From: Symsagittifera roscoffensis
Lineage: Eukaryota; Xenacoelomorpha; Acoela; Convolutidae
Length of the DNA stretch: 64,000 bases
Direction of reading: 5' to 3'
Assembly (NCBI RefSeq): GCF_963678635.1
Contig: NC_087063.1
Coordinates: 52,777,074-52,841,073 of the forward strand
Of the stretch, positions 12,438-22,640 are shown in pieces; position 1 is the first letter of the stretch; each line of letters opens with the position of its first letter. Under the pieces are notes generated by a model. It had not been told where the DNA came from. It was given only the letters and a program-made list of their open reading frames with translations, and searched no databases. A program made the position numbers and the translations under genes.

Positions 12438-13093
12438 CTGATACAACCATATGTAATCATTTAAATAAAATTGCAAAACAATTGTAATGTAATCATTGTA
12501 ATGCAATCAGACTGAAAAAACTACATAACTACACAATCAGCAAGTGAAACTACCGTACAATTATAAATTAAACAGTAGTTATTCTGACCAATTCAAAAAT
12601 GGGGAGAAACTTTCAATTCAGCCACTTTGTTTTTTTTCCATGCTACCAAAAAAACATTGGAGAGAGTTGAGAGATATTTTCTATAGAAGCCCCTTTAGTC
12701 AAAATTCAAACGGCTTTTACAAATTACGAAAAAAATTTCTCAGTATCGAGAAAAACAAGTTCGACATTTTTGATTTTTTATCTTATTTTGATCAAAAAAT
12801 TAAACTTGCAATAGCTTATTTTAATGGCTTAAAAGCTTGCACTGCTTAACTTAAGCCGTAAATATTTAGTTTTACTTGAGCAAAAATGTTTTTTTTTCTA
12901 AATTTTTTTTTGCGTTTTTTGGAATCAAATCAATTTGTTCTTATTTTTTGTTTTGTAGTCATCTTTCTGTAAAATTTTTTTTTCAATTTTCGTATTTTAC
13001 TAAGACTGTCGAAAACGCGTTAGCTCTAGCTTGTAGTTAAGGTCCTTCTATCATACCACGCCCAGAAAATCACCCTAATTTTTTTAAAACGAT
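12438..13093. other. Non-coding spacer with one doubtful ORF
   Basis: This lies between the CCCGGG element and the 3' LTR. A 101-codon plus-strand ORF at 12544-12849 has an ATG and mixed composition, but no recognisable domain and no splice or promoter context. I treat it as unsupported. The rest is AT-rich with T-runs. Confidence 0.4.
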
Positions 13094-13360
13094 TGAGTTA
13101 GAACCGATGTGGTTAACTCATAGAGTAATTTCGGATAGGGTACACCGTCTGCTCGTCACGCTATCTTATTTTCGGCCGGATAGATTCGTGCAACTTCTTA
13201 GTCTAATACCGATCCTAATCTTACTCTTAAACTTTCTAGTCTCAGGGTGTTTAACTAGTCTCTGCTAGGCTCAATAGATCTAGGGTATACTGGTTCATTG
13301 CGGCTGCTGAAGTTCTCTTGGAGAGACAACTAATTTCTAAGTTAAATTCAAATCTCTCTG

Positions 13361-13388
13361 GTGCTGAAATTACAAGTAATTTCAGCAC
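13361..13388 (-). other. Perfect LTR hairpin
   Basis: GTGCTGAAATTAC and its exact complement are separated by 2 nt. The same hairpin is present at about 29201, 30372 and 55746. The copy near 31779 has a single change in the stem. It lies about 270 nt before the LTR 3' end, so it would be in the transcribed leader. A role in RNA folding, polyadenylation control or packaging is inference. Confidence 0.7.
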
Positions 13389-14021
13389 TTACAAATAAGT
13401 GGGTTGTTAGTTAGATTGATTATGATTGGTTAATATTAAATACTTTACAGTGGTAAAATATCCAATTTATCCAATCATAAAATATAGTTTAGATCAGGTT
13501 CCACCCATCCGGGTTTTACAGAGTTTTTTGAATTATCTTTCTGCAATTCAAAGGATGGATGATGAACGTTTGTATTTGGCGAACATCATATTCTTGTCCG
13601 GTTCCTCTTGTTAAAGAAGTTCCAGGACACTGGAGTTAGGAACATCAATCGTTGTGTCGTCTTGTGACAACGACTGTGTTCCCCAATGAAATCAATCTGA
13701 TTTCAAAATGGTTTGCTATGACGGGTTTTTCTGTTATTTTGTAGAGAACTTGTTTTGTGTTCAACCTCATCTGGGAATGGCGTGGAGATCGTGTGTGAAA
13801 GGGATGCCTCGTAACTCGGATCTGCACGTATACTTGAACATCGAAGTGGTCATTGGTCTAGTTCAATGAAGTCCTTTTCTGCGAAGTCAAGTCGTACTCT
13901 AAATCCTTTGGGTTGTGATTGTGGACGGCATATCGGTTGTGGTTAGCCATTCTTGTTCGAGTGTGATGGAATCATTTTGTCTTTGGATGTTCGTCTTTGT
14001 TGTTGTGTGTTGATCTCTATA

Positions 14022-14142
14022 CTGCAAGGTATGATTTACATTTTATAAAATTTTATTAGTTCGGTTTTTTAATCATGAGTTTAGTTAGTTGTTTTTACAA
14101 AAGCATTTTATTTTAGTTCGGTTATTTTGAAGAGTTACTCAC
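14022..14142 (-). other. Intron-like segment inside the LTR
   Basis: In element sense the sequence reads CTCAAGG, then GTGAGT, then 121 nt ending ATACCTTGCAG. Both splice sites and the length are kept in the 5' LTR (31016-31136) and in the inverted copy (54991-55113, 123 nt), although the interior has diverged. This is consistent with a spliced leader in the element's transcripts. Confidence 0.6.
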
Positions 14143-14435
14143 CCTTGAGTACCTCTTATTAAAAATAGAAGTGTGGTCACAAAGCGTGGATGTAGCGCGG
14201 TGGGTTAGGCCGGCTATAGAGCATGCTCAGGACGTCCTCTCTGGTGGGTTAGGCCAGGAGTGGGAGTATGATTTCGTGCTGTTTCTTTGAGAGGTCCTGT
14301 TATGTGATAACGTTTTATGTTGGGTTTATGTTGGTCTTTCTTATGTTTCTTTGGTTGTGTCCTTTTGTCAAAAATCAAATTGTTTTTGGTATGGGTTTGT
14401 CTTGCGACTTTTTTGTGTTTTATTATTTCTTTCAT

Positions 14436-14599
14436 TGACTTCAAAATTTTATGTTTGCAAATGAAAATCTAAATTCATGGCTAATAAGATTCTAAATACA
14501 AAAGTTTGTGTTGGCTTTTGCCGTACAATCATAAAACTAAATGGTAAGTTCCTACTTTGTCGTATGTCGTCTCTTGTTCGAGGTCTTCTTCCAATTCTT
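14436..14599 (-). repeat. Leader-derived fragment captured upstream of the 3' LTR
   Basis: These 164 bp match the untranslated leader next to gag (28611-28771), yet here they sit between the 3' untranslated region and the LTR. The same LTR-to-leader junction, TTTCATTGACTTC, occurs at 31421-31434 on the 5' side. It is absent from the inverted copy, where internal sequence joins the LTR directly at about 54699. The simplest reading is template switching during reverse transcription that added leader sequence to the 5' end of the LTR. Confidence 0.65.
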
Positions 14600-15264
14600 A
14601 TAATAGTCTTTGAAAGAATAAATTATCCAGTTTTAAACTGGGTTAATCCGGTTTGGGTACCGTTGGTTTTCTTTTCTTAGTCATGCTGTTATTTTATGAT
14701 TTGTGGTGTTTAGTAAGCCTCGTTGGTTAGTTTGGTTTAGTATATAATTCCTTTCCAACCGAGTTAAAGCAAAGTTTGAAACTTGTTATCGCGTGTTAGA
14801 GTTGTTGAGTGTTAAAACTTGAAACTCAAAATCATTATTTAAACAATTCTTCGTGGGCGAGCTGTGCGAGTTTGGATAGAATTCTTGTGCGAGTGAATAA
14901 AAAAATCAAAACAATAGTACTGCATTTTCATTTTATCAATTTATTACATAAAATTTCAAATTTACTGCTTTTTTTGGGAAAATTTAAAGTTATAAATTTT
15001 CATCGTAATTAAATTTACTGCTTCATGGGGAAACAATTTATAAATTAATTTACTACAATTGGTATGAATTTTATTATATTATTTTGTGCAAAATATTAAG
15101 GAAGTTTAGAAGAATTTTAACAAGTTTGATTTTTATTTTCTTTTCTGTTTTTTTGCAGATGATTGTGGTATGAAGACTAGAAATGTAAAAGAAACATGAA
15201 TAAAGAATGGTTAGTACTAATTTAATTTTATTAGTGAAGAATATTTTTAAATTATACTTACCTG
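14600..15264 (-). other. 3' untranslated region of the retroelement
   Basis: This lies between the ORFX stop and the LTR. It is matched by 54026-54698 in the inverted copy. It contains the intron at 15177-15261, repeated AGTAAATT blocks (about 14940-15055), and a purine-rich GACTAAGAAAAGAAAACC (about 14668-14685) that is a possible but unproven polypurine tract, since it lies about 70 nt from the LTR fragment. Confidence 0.55.
15177..15261 (-). other. 85-nt intron starting 3 nt after the ORFX stop codon
   Basis: In element sense the TAA stop is followed by CAG and then GTAAGT, a perfect donor, and ends at TTTCTAG. The inverted copy has TAACAG followed by GTAAGT and an AG at the matching place (54029-54114, 86 nt). 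Conservation of both sites in two divergent copies argues that this intron is used. It would place an exon junction just downstream of the last stop. Confidence 0.65.
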
Positions 15265-17076
15265 TTAATTGTCTGGGAAAAAGCCGTGGGGGAAGATGTC
15301 GTGTATCATGTCCGATGTTGTTAGTAATTTTGCTAGTATGCGAATGATGTTTTTAGTTTGTAGCAGTGGCCAAAGCAATTCAAGTGCTTTAATAGTTTTT
15401 AGTTCTTCGGTGCCTTCTGCAACCTCGTAAGGTGTGTTTTGAATGAGGTTATATTTTTTGTGATTATATTTAGTATTGTGAATGAATTCTAATATTGGGA
15501 TTTCTATAGGCTGGATAAATTCATGTGGGATAAGGAAGGGTCTGGATTCTTCGGCGTTAAAGGTCTTCGTGATGGGACAAAATATATACATGTGTGTTAC
15601 TGGGTCATAATTGCGGAGGATGCCGTCGAGGTTAGTATCCTTGATGCAATAAGTGAAATTAAGAAAAAATGGTGAAGTGTACTTCGAGTTAAGAAACTGA
15701 AAACGATGGTGTGGTTGTCTTGATGGAGTATGTAAATCAAAATCATTTTGTATGAAGCGATAGTATGTATATGTATGAGTCTGTTTAGTGCGTAACATAA
15801 TGTCGTGTGAATAGTGCAAATCGCGTTCATGTGGTGCAAGGAAGTGAAAGATTAGTGAAAATAACTGAAATTTGTTTTTGAAACTTTCGTAAGCTTGAAT
15901 ATCATTTAGTGCTTCAGAAATGATGTCATCATATTTTCTATCAAAAATATTGAGTGTGAATACATATGACGTTTTGATGAGAAATTTTTCTGTTAGTTGT
16001 GGGTTAGCGAAGCGATCGTCATCTAGAAATTTGTCTTGATTAGTTCGGATGATATTATGGTCGTAATATTCTATTGTAAATTCGTTAGCTCGAGGTGCAG
16101 TGAATGTTTTTAGTAATTTTTTATATCCTACATAAGTAAATTGTCTAGGTGTTAGTGTTGCGGTGAGTCTATATAGCATATTTTTATTCTTTTCTATGTC
16201 GTCATGAGTACTAGATAGTGACAGGCAAAGGGGATTAGTAAAATGGTAAAATGCTGTCCAGTGAAGTGTTGGCATTAAAACATGTTCATCTACAAAACTA
16301 CGTGTGTCGTTAGTGTCGTTAGGTGTGTTTAATGTATATTGTGGGAATGAGGGTAAGGTGATTGCTAGAAAATCTTTCGTGTTGGTGTGTTGTGGATGAT
16401 TAATATATTCGCAGGCTGTTCCTGGTTTGGTCGGGAATGGATGGTTCGGGAATTTCCTTTTAAAAGTGCGATAAGCTCGGTTAGTGCTATTAGATGTTTC
16501 GGTGGATGTGGATGATTGTGCTAATGATGCAGTGTAAGCTGAGGAGGATGTAGGAGTAAGTGGGTTTGAGGATTCTATTGTGGATGAAATTTGATGTATG
16601 GTGAGGGTGTTCGGGTGTATTAACTGTTGTTGTAGGATAATAAAATTATCGAGTTCCTGGGAAATTTGGGGGGTATCTGGAGAATTATTAGATGATCGGT
16701 CGGAATGAAGTGGAGAGTAGGTTGGGGTTACTTGCGAAGCATAAGAAGGAGTGGAAACGGATGGGAGTGAATTATTTGATGGGATTGGTTGAAAAGGGGG
16801 TTTTGAAAAAACTGAGGAGTTGGTTTGAAAATTATTGGATGGAGATGGTTCGGAGTCTGCAAATTCGTCAGGGGTTTCTATATTAGGGTTATTAAATTGT
16901 GAAATGGAGTATAAAACTCAAATATCTGAGTTAGTAACCGAATTCGTGCTTGATGATATATTAATAGTTGGGAAATCGGGTGGTGGGAAAGCAAAAAGTG
17001 GGATTATTGGGATTGGAGTGTGGAAGTTGGTTGGGTGGGAATTTGAGCGGTGTAGGGATCCAAGTTGTCGGCTCAT
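15265..17076 (-). pseudogene. ORFX: accessory protein of unknown function (603 codons, one in-frame stop)
   Basis: ATG at 17076 lies 6 nt after the glycoprotein stop, and the frame runs to TAA at 15265-15267. A single TGA (16918-16920, codon 53) interrupts it. The first 240 residues or so are Ser/Thr/Pro/Asn-rich and look disordered. From about residue 268 a 336-residue part has ordinary globular composition with many aromatic residues and few Cys, and no clear signal peptide or membrane span. The inverted copy keeps the last 170 or so codons (53518-54025), well conserved, which suggests past purifying selection. I do not recognise any family. Its place as the last gene after env is where retroviruses and errantiviruses sometimes keep accessory genes. 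Several plus-strand ORFs here (16692-17086) are shadows. Confidence 0.75.
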
Positions 17077-17082
17077 CGTGGG

Positions 17083-19046
17083 CTAAAAAAAATGATTATT
17101 TTGAGTCTGAAAAGCGGTGGTATGGGGTTGTTCTATAATTTGTTCATATGTATTATCATCTTGTGAATGATGTGCCATTATATGTTGTATGGGACTTTGC
17201 GATATACTTGGTCTAAAATTTGGGTTATGTGTTTTTGCTAGGTTTTGGAAATTACGTGGGACTAAGGATAATGGATGGTTATGTGGTAGGGGTGGCAACT
17301 GTGGTGCGGTAGGTGTTACTTCTATGTTATTATGTTCTTCATCGTACGTGTTCTGTCTTGTCGCTATTTTTGTATTATATTCTTTTATTTGTGCGTCTAG
17401 AAGAATTTTGTTTATTGATGAAGAAAAAATTCCAAAAAATCCTGCAAACAGTATGCGTGCTACACTTGCTTGTCTTTTTACTTGTGTGTGTATAGCGCAT
17501 GTGTTATAGGATCCTTTTAAAAGTGAAAAAAGAAATCCTATAAAGTTAAACATTGCGTATAGGATAGTTAATTTTTCTAAGATGTAACAGGGCCATCCTA
17601 GAAAATTGAGAATTTCATTTTTTAGGGTAACAAAGCTAAAAAATATTTATGGGTGAAATATTTTGTGGTCTGTATTTTTCACCGTTTAGATATATATAGT
17701 CTTTAATGTCTTTAAAATATCCGCTATAATCTTATGTATAAATATCTGCAAATCCTGCGGTTTCGGCAAGTTTTCGTAAATTTTGATCAATTGATTGTCT
17801 TTGTATAGTGTCCATTTGTGTTAATAATTCTTGGAATTGTTGTGTTCTAATGTGATGTTGGATATCTGATTTTGAAAATATTCCAATTGATTGTAAATCA
17901 ATATTTGGATTACGAGCAACAGCTCTGATGCTTTCGGTTGAAAATTTTTTGAGTGATTGCATTAACGTAGGGTATGGAGTAAGAAGATAATATTTATCTT
18001 TATTAGAGTTCAATTGTACTACATTGTGGCTATTTTCTGATCCACATGGGACTGCGGTATCCCAAAAATATGTTCGTCTTGAAAGTGTGTCAACAAAATG
18101 TACCTGATTTTTATAAAATATAGGGATTCTTTTATAGCAGCGTTTATCTTCAAAAACATATAGTGGTGATACTTTTTTGGTACAAGTATAAAACCATAAA
18201 ATGTTTCCTTCGTAGTCTAGAAAATTTGATCTATTTCCTGACAATAAATATCCTGCGTAGGGTATTTTTAATACTGCTAGTGCGAGTGATTGTAGGATTT
18301 GTGTCCTTTCTAATTCGCATAGTTGGTGAAGTGTTTCTAATTCGGAGAGTGACATTTCTTGAAAAATTCGTCTAATTGTGTAGTCTAACTTCATATCTAA
18401 GTGGATATCATAGTGGATATTACCAAAATAAGTGTTATTCATTATTGATAGTTCTTGTAAACGTGTACTTCTAGTGTCATGTGGCTTTAGTTTTCCACCA
18501 GGTTGACCATTGCTTTTTTGAAAGTTAACTGGTATATATGATGTTCCTTCGTTTAGAGGGTGACCTTTGGCATAAGGGTCAAATTTTATTTTTCCAGTGG
18601 TCATGTCGAAACCTTTTTCGTATTCAACTAGTATTTCAGAATATTGTATTTTGTAAAGTGGGTTCCTGTATTTGCATGCAATTTCTGTTTCTTGATATAT
18701 TTGGAAACGTGTTGATTTATTTTCTATATTATGGATATTTCGAAAATCAGTACTTTGTTTTCGTGATGGATGGACTTGTTCGTATGGAATTGATTCTAAA
18801 AAATATTTTTCGTGAAGTTTTATCATTCGAGCGTGTATTTTCGCTACTTGAAATGTTGTGCATGTATCTTCGGGAAAGCAAACAATTGTTGTTTGTGCCC
18901 GTGTTGTAGGATCACAATAACCTTGATCGTTTTTACAAGGTAATCTAATTCCTTGATCGATCATCGTGTTGTCGGATAAATCTCGTGTGAGTTGTATTTT
19001 TTCGAGTTGTATTTTCCGATCCAAAAACATTATTTCTTGATATCCT
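17083..19046 (-). pseudogene. Glycoprotein gene (env), chuvirus-like, N-terminus deleted and C-terminus frameshifted
   Basis: The main block (432 codons, 17732-19030) is a secreted-type protein with N-glycosylation sites (about residues 104, 198 and 266) and paired cysteines. Residues 238-329 carry an ordered set: Cys238, a hydrophobic stretch, YTC at 281-283, RCY at 297-299 followed by IPI, FVD at 312-314, and VPC at 327-329. I recognise this spacing from glycoproteins of chuviruses and the BEL/Pao elements that captured them; it is unlike the SU/TM furin layout of retroviral Env. After a TAA the frame continues about 30 codons, then shifts into 17083-17640. That part has hydrophobic spans (around ILYAMFNFIGFLFSLL and ILFAGFFGIFSS) and a Pro-rich tail, as expected for a membrane anchor and cytoplasmic domain. 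Total length, about 650 codons without the missing N-terminus, suits the family. The signal peptide and N-terminal ectodomain are deleted here but survive in the inverted copy. Identification is from memory of the motif pattern, not a search. Confidence 0.7.
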
Positions 19047-19142
19047 TTATTTGCACATTGTCAATATTAGGGATGATAAAAATGTTATAAAAATTACAAA
19101 TAGTATAAAAATATCTGTTCTACTAAAAATTGTTCGTATCAT
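19047..19142 (-). pseudogene. ORF2 remnant (first 31 codons)
   Basis: The ATG at 19142 overlaps the ORF1 stop as ATGA. The 31 codons encode a hydrophobic segment and end at a deletion junction where ORF2 is joined to the interior of the glycoprotein gene. In the inverted copy the matching ORF continues into a second hydrophobic segment and a long Ser/Thr/Pro-rich region (51354-52694). About 2.0 kb is therefore missing here. Confidence 0.65.
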
Positions 19143-19381
19143 TTAAATAAATTTGGGTTATCGTACCTGTGAATATGGTCAATGATTTGGGAAAGTTGGA
19201 GATATATTTCAATTAGGGAGTAGAAAATTTTAAAAATTTTGCAAAAAATGATTAAAATTATTATAAAAGCTTCAAAGGTATCAAATAGAAATATGAATAA
19301 AAGTTTAAGTATTGTAAAAACGTTTATGAAAATGTTGAAAATTGTATTTTTAAAGATATTGACTGATCGAGAGAAGAGCAT
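19139..19381 (-). CDS. ORF1: small hydrophobic membrane protein (80 residues)
   Basis: This is an intact ORF with a related intact copy at 51127-51357 (76 residues) and a third in the palindrome arm at 50722-50952. Residues 10-55 are strongly hydrophobic (Phe/Ile/Leu-rich), followed by a charged tail with the shared pattern DxIHRYD. No known family is recognised. Size and hydrophobicity are compatible with a viroporin-like or glycoprotein-accessory protein, which is inference. It is the only retroelement gene left intact in this copy. Its stop overlaps the next start by ATGA, suggesting termination-reinitiation. Confidence 0.7.
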   Translation of the reverse strand: MLFSRSVNIFKNTIFNIFINVFTILKLLFIFLFDTFEAFIIILIIFCKIFKIFYSLIEIYLQLSQIIDHIHRYDNPNLFK

Positions 19382-20292
19382 TTAAGAAATGAGTTCTTGG
19401 TCGAATATTTTTTGTTGTTTGGGGCGATTTTCAAGTGTGGTCGAGTTATTTATTGGTTTTTTGACAAGTGGGTTGAGTTTTGTGAAAAGTTGTTGGGCCT
19501 TTATTTTATGTTGTTCGGGAGGTCCTCTTTGCTTTATTTTTATTTGTTAGGTGATCTGGGGTATTTTTGAGAATTTTGTACTTTAGGCTAAATGAATATG
19601 GTTGTATTTTTACTTTAGGCTAATTTACCATTTTTGGTTGGAGGGTTTTTGAGGTCTAAGTTGGGAAAATATTGTTGATCTTTGCGTTATTAGATAAGGG
19701 AGGGTTATGATATTATGGTGGTATTTATTTTAGTTGTCAAGTCTGAGTGGTTTGCTTATTTTTGACCTGGAGGTTGTAATGTTATAGTTATAGATATGCC
19801 TGGAGTTTAATATCTTTCGTCTATTAGGTTGGTGTTATAGTTATAGAAGGTGACGGATTGAATGAATCCTATTGGCTGAATTTGAACTAGAATTGTTGCG
19901 TGTTTTGTCAGCATGTTATTTTGAAAAATGAAGATTCAATATGATCGAGAGGTGCGAGGATTTTAAAATTAGAGTTGTTTTTGATATTCAACATTCATTA
20001 ATATTTTAGATTGTGGGATGAATGTTTTATAGTTTTTATGTCGTTGATTTCTAAGTCGTGATGACTCTCTATGTTCTGATTTCTCGGATTATTCTTGTGA
20101 GAAAATTTTTTCTATCATTTTCCTATTTTTTCTTTCTTTTTGAGGTATTTTTTGATCTAGCTTTTTTGTATTGTTTTGAGTTGTAGTTGGTTTTGTATTT
20201 TGTTTTCCATGATGAATGTCGTTTTGTTCATCTATTTCTTTTTCCGTATGTGGATGATTTTGAATAACTTTTAAACCTGTGAAAGAATATAA
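19382..20292 (-). other. Gap between integrase and ORF1
   Basis: No convincing ORF is seen on either strand. The end close to ORF1 (about 19382-19430) matches the loop region of the palindrome at 50.95-51.10 kb. The rest is AT-rich and may be a decayed pol C-terminus, or an intron or acceptor region for the downstream genes. Confidence 0.4.
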
Positions 20293-21878
20293 TTAAGTTA
20301 ATTCGCGTAGTGCGTACTCTTTTGGGTAGTAAGGCAATAGATTGTTCTTATGTTGAACAATTTCTTTTTGGTTTGAATCGGTAATTTTATATGTTACGTC
20401 AGTGGGTTATGCAATAATTTGGTATGGTCCTTTGCGAAGGGGTTGTAATTTTTTAGAAATTCCTTTTTGTGTATTAAAATTAGGTATTAAGACAAATATT
20501 CTAATTTTTAAATCTGAGGCTGGTGTAAAGCGTGAATTATTTTGTTCGTTAATGTTTTGCCTTTGTAACAATTTTTTTGTTACTCTTTGGTAAATTTCTT
20601 TGTGTTTTTATCTTTATTTAAAATCCATTCGGTGCGTGTGCCGGAGGCTAATTTAAGAATTTGTGGGTGATGAAAATGATCTTCATTATGCGTGTGTAAA
20701 GGTAGGTTATAACAAACTGAGTCTTTATTTGGTTGGCAATAACCTTGTGCATTTTTATGAGAGTTTGCTGTAAACATAATTGGTTTACGTGGCTTTTGAT
20801 TAAAAACCATTTCGTATGGTGACTTTCCTAGAGTTGTCGTAATTTGTGAATTATATGCTAAGGGAAATAATTTTTTATCTGCTGACCATTCTGTGTATCT
20901 TGTATCATTTCCATTTATGATACATTTAAGATATTCTTGTAGTGAACGGTTTATACCTTCGACTAAACCGTTTGTCCAAGGTGCATGAGATGTACAAGGT
21001 TTATGTTTGATGTTATATAAGTGACATTGTGTGATGATTTCATTATTTATGAATTCTGTACCGTTATCTGTAACTAAGATTTCGAGTAATCCGAATTTAG
21101 CTATCCAGTGTTCATGAAGTGTTGTGTAAGCATAATAAGCATTACAATGTGGTACTGGGTTGAGTGCTACATAATGTGTAAATGCATCAACAGTTACCAT
21201 AATGTAGAAGATTCCTTCAGAGGATGGTGAAATTGGTCCTTTTGTATCGAATGAAATACGATTGTTAAAATATAAACTTTGTCCTTTAAAATCTTGTTTT
21301 TGTGCTATTTGTTTTTGATTTGGATAAGGTTTATTTAGCTGACATATTATACAATCATTGCATAATACTTCTATCCAAATTGGTGCATTTGGGAAATAAA
21401 AATTTTGTGTAAAAATTGAATATGTTTTCTCTGATCCAGAGTGTCCTTTAGTATTTTGTGTATGTGAAATGTTAAAAGCTATTAGTATCATACTTAAAGG
21501 GAGACAGGGAACTGTAGAATCATTTAATTGATATTCTAGAAGGTCTGTATTTTCATTAATTGTTGTATTTTTAAATTTTCGGAAATATCGGAGGAGTGTT
21601 TTATTTCCTAAAATTGTGGTATTTGCTTTTACGGGCTTAGTTTTGTATTTGTGCCATGATTTTAGTTGTCTAACTACTGGGTCAAGATTTTGATATTGTT
21701 TTAAGAGTTCAAGTGTAATTTTATCTGTTGGAGGGAGAAAAATATTGTCAATTTCTAATTTTGATAGGGGAATTGTGTCAAGTGGGTCAGGTAGGTCAAA
21801 AACTTGATTTATTGTGTATTTGGAATCATTTGTTTGTGGTCCTGATAAATTTATTTTATCAGTTAATTTTTTTTTCAA
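20293..21878 (-). pseudogene. pol: Integrase region of pol
   Basis: The main block (20580-21878, 432 codons) has the zinc-binding motif (His139, His146, Cys176, Cys179) and the catalytic triad Asp211, Asp271 and Glu307, with exactly 35 residues between the last two (D,D35E). Asp271 is in VTDNGTEF and Glu307 in NGLVEGINR. After a frameshift near 20580 the coding continues with a GPY/F-type C-terminal module (GPYQIIA, then a stop, then HKNNLLPYYP), ending at 20293. This is the strand-transfer enzyme that would insert the cDNA. The catalytic core is intact; the break is in the C-terminal domain. Confidence 0.9.
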
Positions 21879-22640
21879 TTAATGGAAAAATTTCTTTTTT
21901 ATACGAGTGGTGTTTTATTAGTTTTTGTTGGGTGTTATTTTTTATCCATTGTGAGTATGGAATTGGTTTGAAAAATGATGTTCCTAGTAGATCAACTTCG
22001 TAGTGATTATTTTGGCAATTTAAGTAAAGTGGGAAATGTTGTAGGTTATTTATTTGTGATTGATCAATGTCAGTTTTTACTGCATATTTGCATTCTAGTC
22101 GGGGTGATGTTTCGTCTTTTGCAAGGTAAAATTTTATATTTTTTGGTATTTCAACTGTAGTTTTTCGTGTAAGTAATTCACGTGGTGTATTTCGACAAAA
22201 TGTATCTGATAATGCAAGAGTCTTTCCTGCTGTCCAAACTATATGTAAGTTTGGAAATTTCAATAGAATTAATTGAAATCTATAAACTCGGTGATTTGGA
22301 TTTGACTTTTGTGTGAAGAGAAAAATGATTGGTTTATGATCTGTGAATAGAACTGTTGGATGTTTTGATCCAAGTATCAGAAATTCATGTTCTGTAAGTG
22401 TATAAATTATAGCTGTACATTCTCTCATTAGAATTGAGAGTCGTAGCTCTGCTTGAGTGAATAATCGGGAATTTGCTGATTAAGGTTCATTTTATTTGTA
22501 CCACTATGTGATTGTAGTAATGCTGCGCCGATACCAAAATTTGAAGCATCGCACATTGCATAGAATGGTTGGCTTGGATCTGGAATTGTTTTTGAAATTT
22601 GTTCAGTTAAAAGTTTTTTAATTTCTTCAAATCGTGTTTG
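21859..22640 (-). pseudogene. pol: RNase H region of pol
   Basis: Asp in YAMCDASNFG (frame 22428-22955), then after a frameshift near 22430-22480 the Glu of the AEL/MREC region, Asp in LFTDHKPI and Asp in ALSDTF (frame 21859-22428) give the D-E-D-D set of retroelement RNase H. The following linker shifts frame again at about 21870 into integrase. It would degrade the RNA strand of the hybrid during reverse transcription. Confidence 0.85.

Larger units (their letters stand above)
13094..14434 (-). repeat. 3' LTR
   Basis: This is a 1,341-bp repeat matching the 5' LTR at 30113-31428 and the LTR of the inverted copy at 54699-56038. In element orientation it begins TGAAAGAAATAAT and ends GGTTCTAACTCA (TG...CA). 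The 3' boundary is well fixed because three loci diverge exactly after CTAACTCA. It contains a sense intron (14022-14142), a 13-bp-stem hairpin (13361-13388), and two copies of GGCCTAACCCACC close to a GACGTC, likely in the upstream promoter part. A small insertion relative to the 5' LTR lies near 13155. Confidence 0.88.

Noticed and set aside
12544..12849. 101-codon plus ORF
   Set aside because: It has an ATG and mixed composition but no domain, splice sites, conserved copy or regulatory context, so it was mentioned only inside the spacer entry.
13094..14434. LTR boundary first placed at the TGACTTCAAAATTTTATG repeat
   Set aside because: The inverted copy and the 3' LTR both end exactly at CTAACTCA, and a primer-binding site follows that end in the 5' array, so the TGACTTC block belongs to the leader.
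16692..17086. Plus-strand ORFs across the retroelement (also 17189-17509, 18538-18909, 25051-25452)
   Set aside because: They are antisense shadows of minus-strand genes with clear domains or conserved copies.
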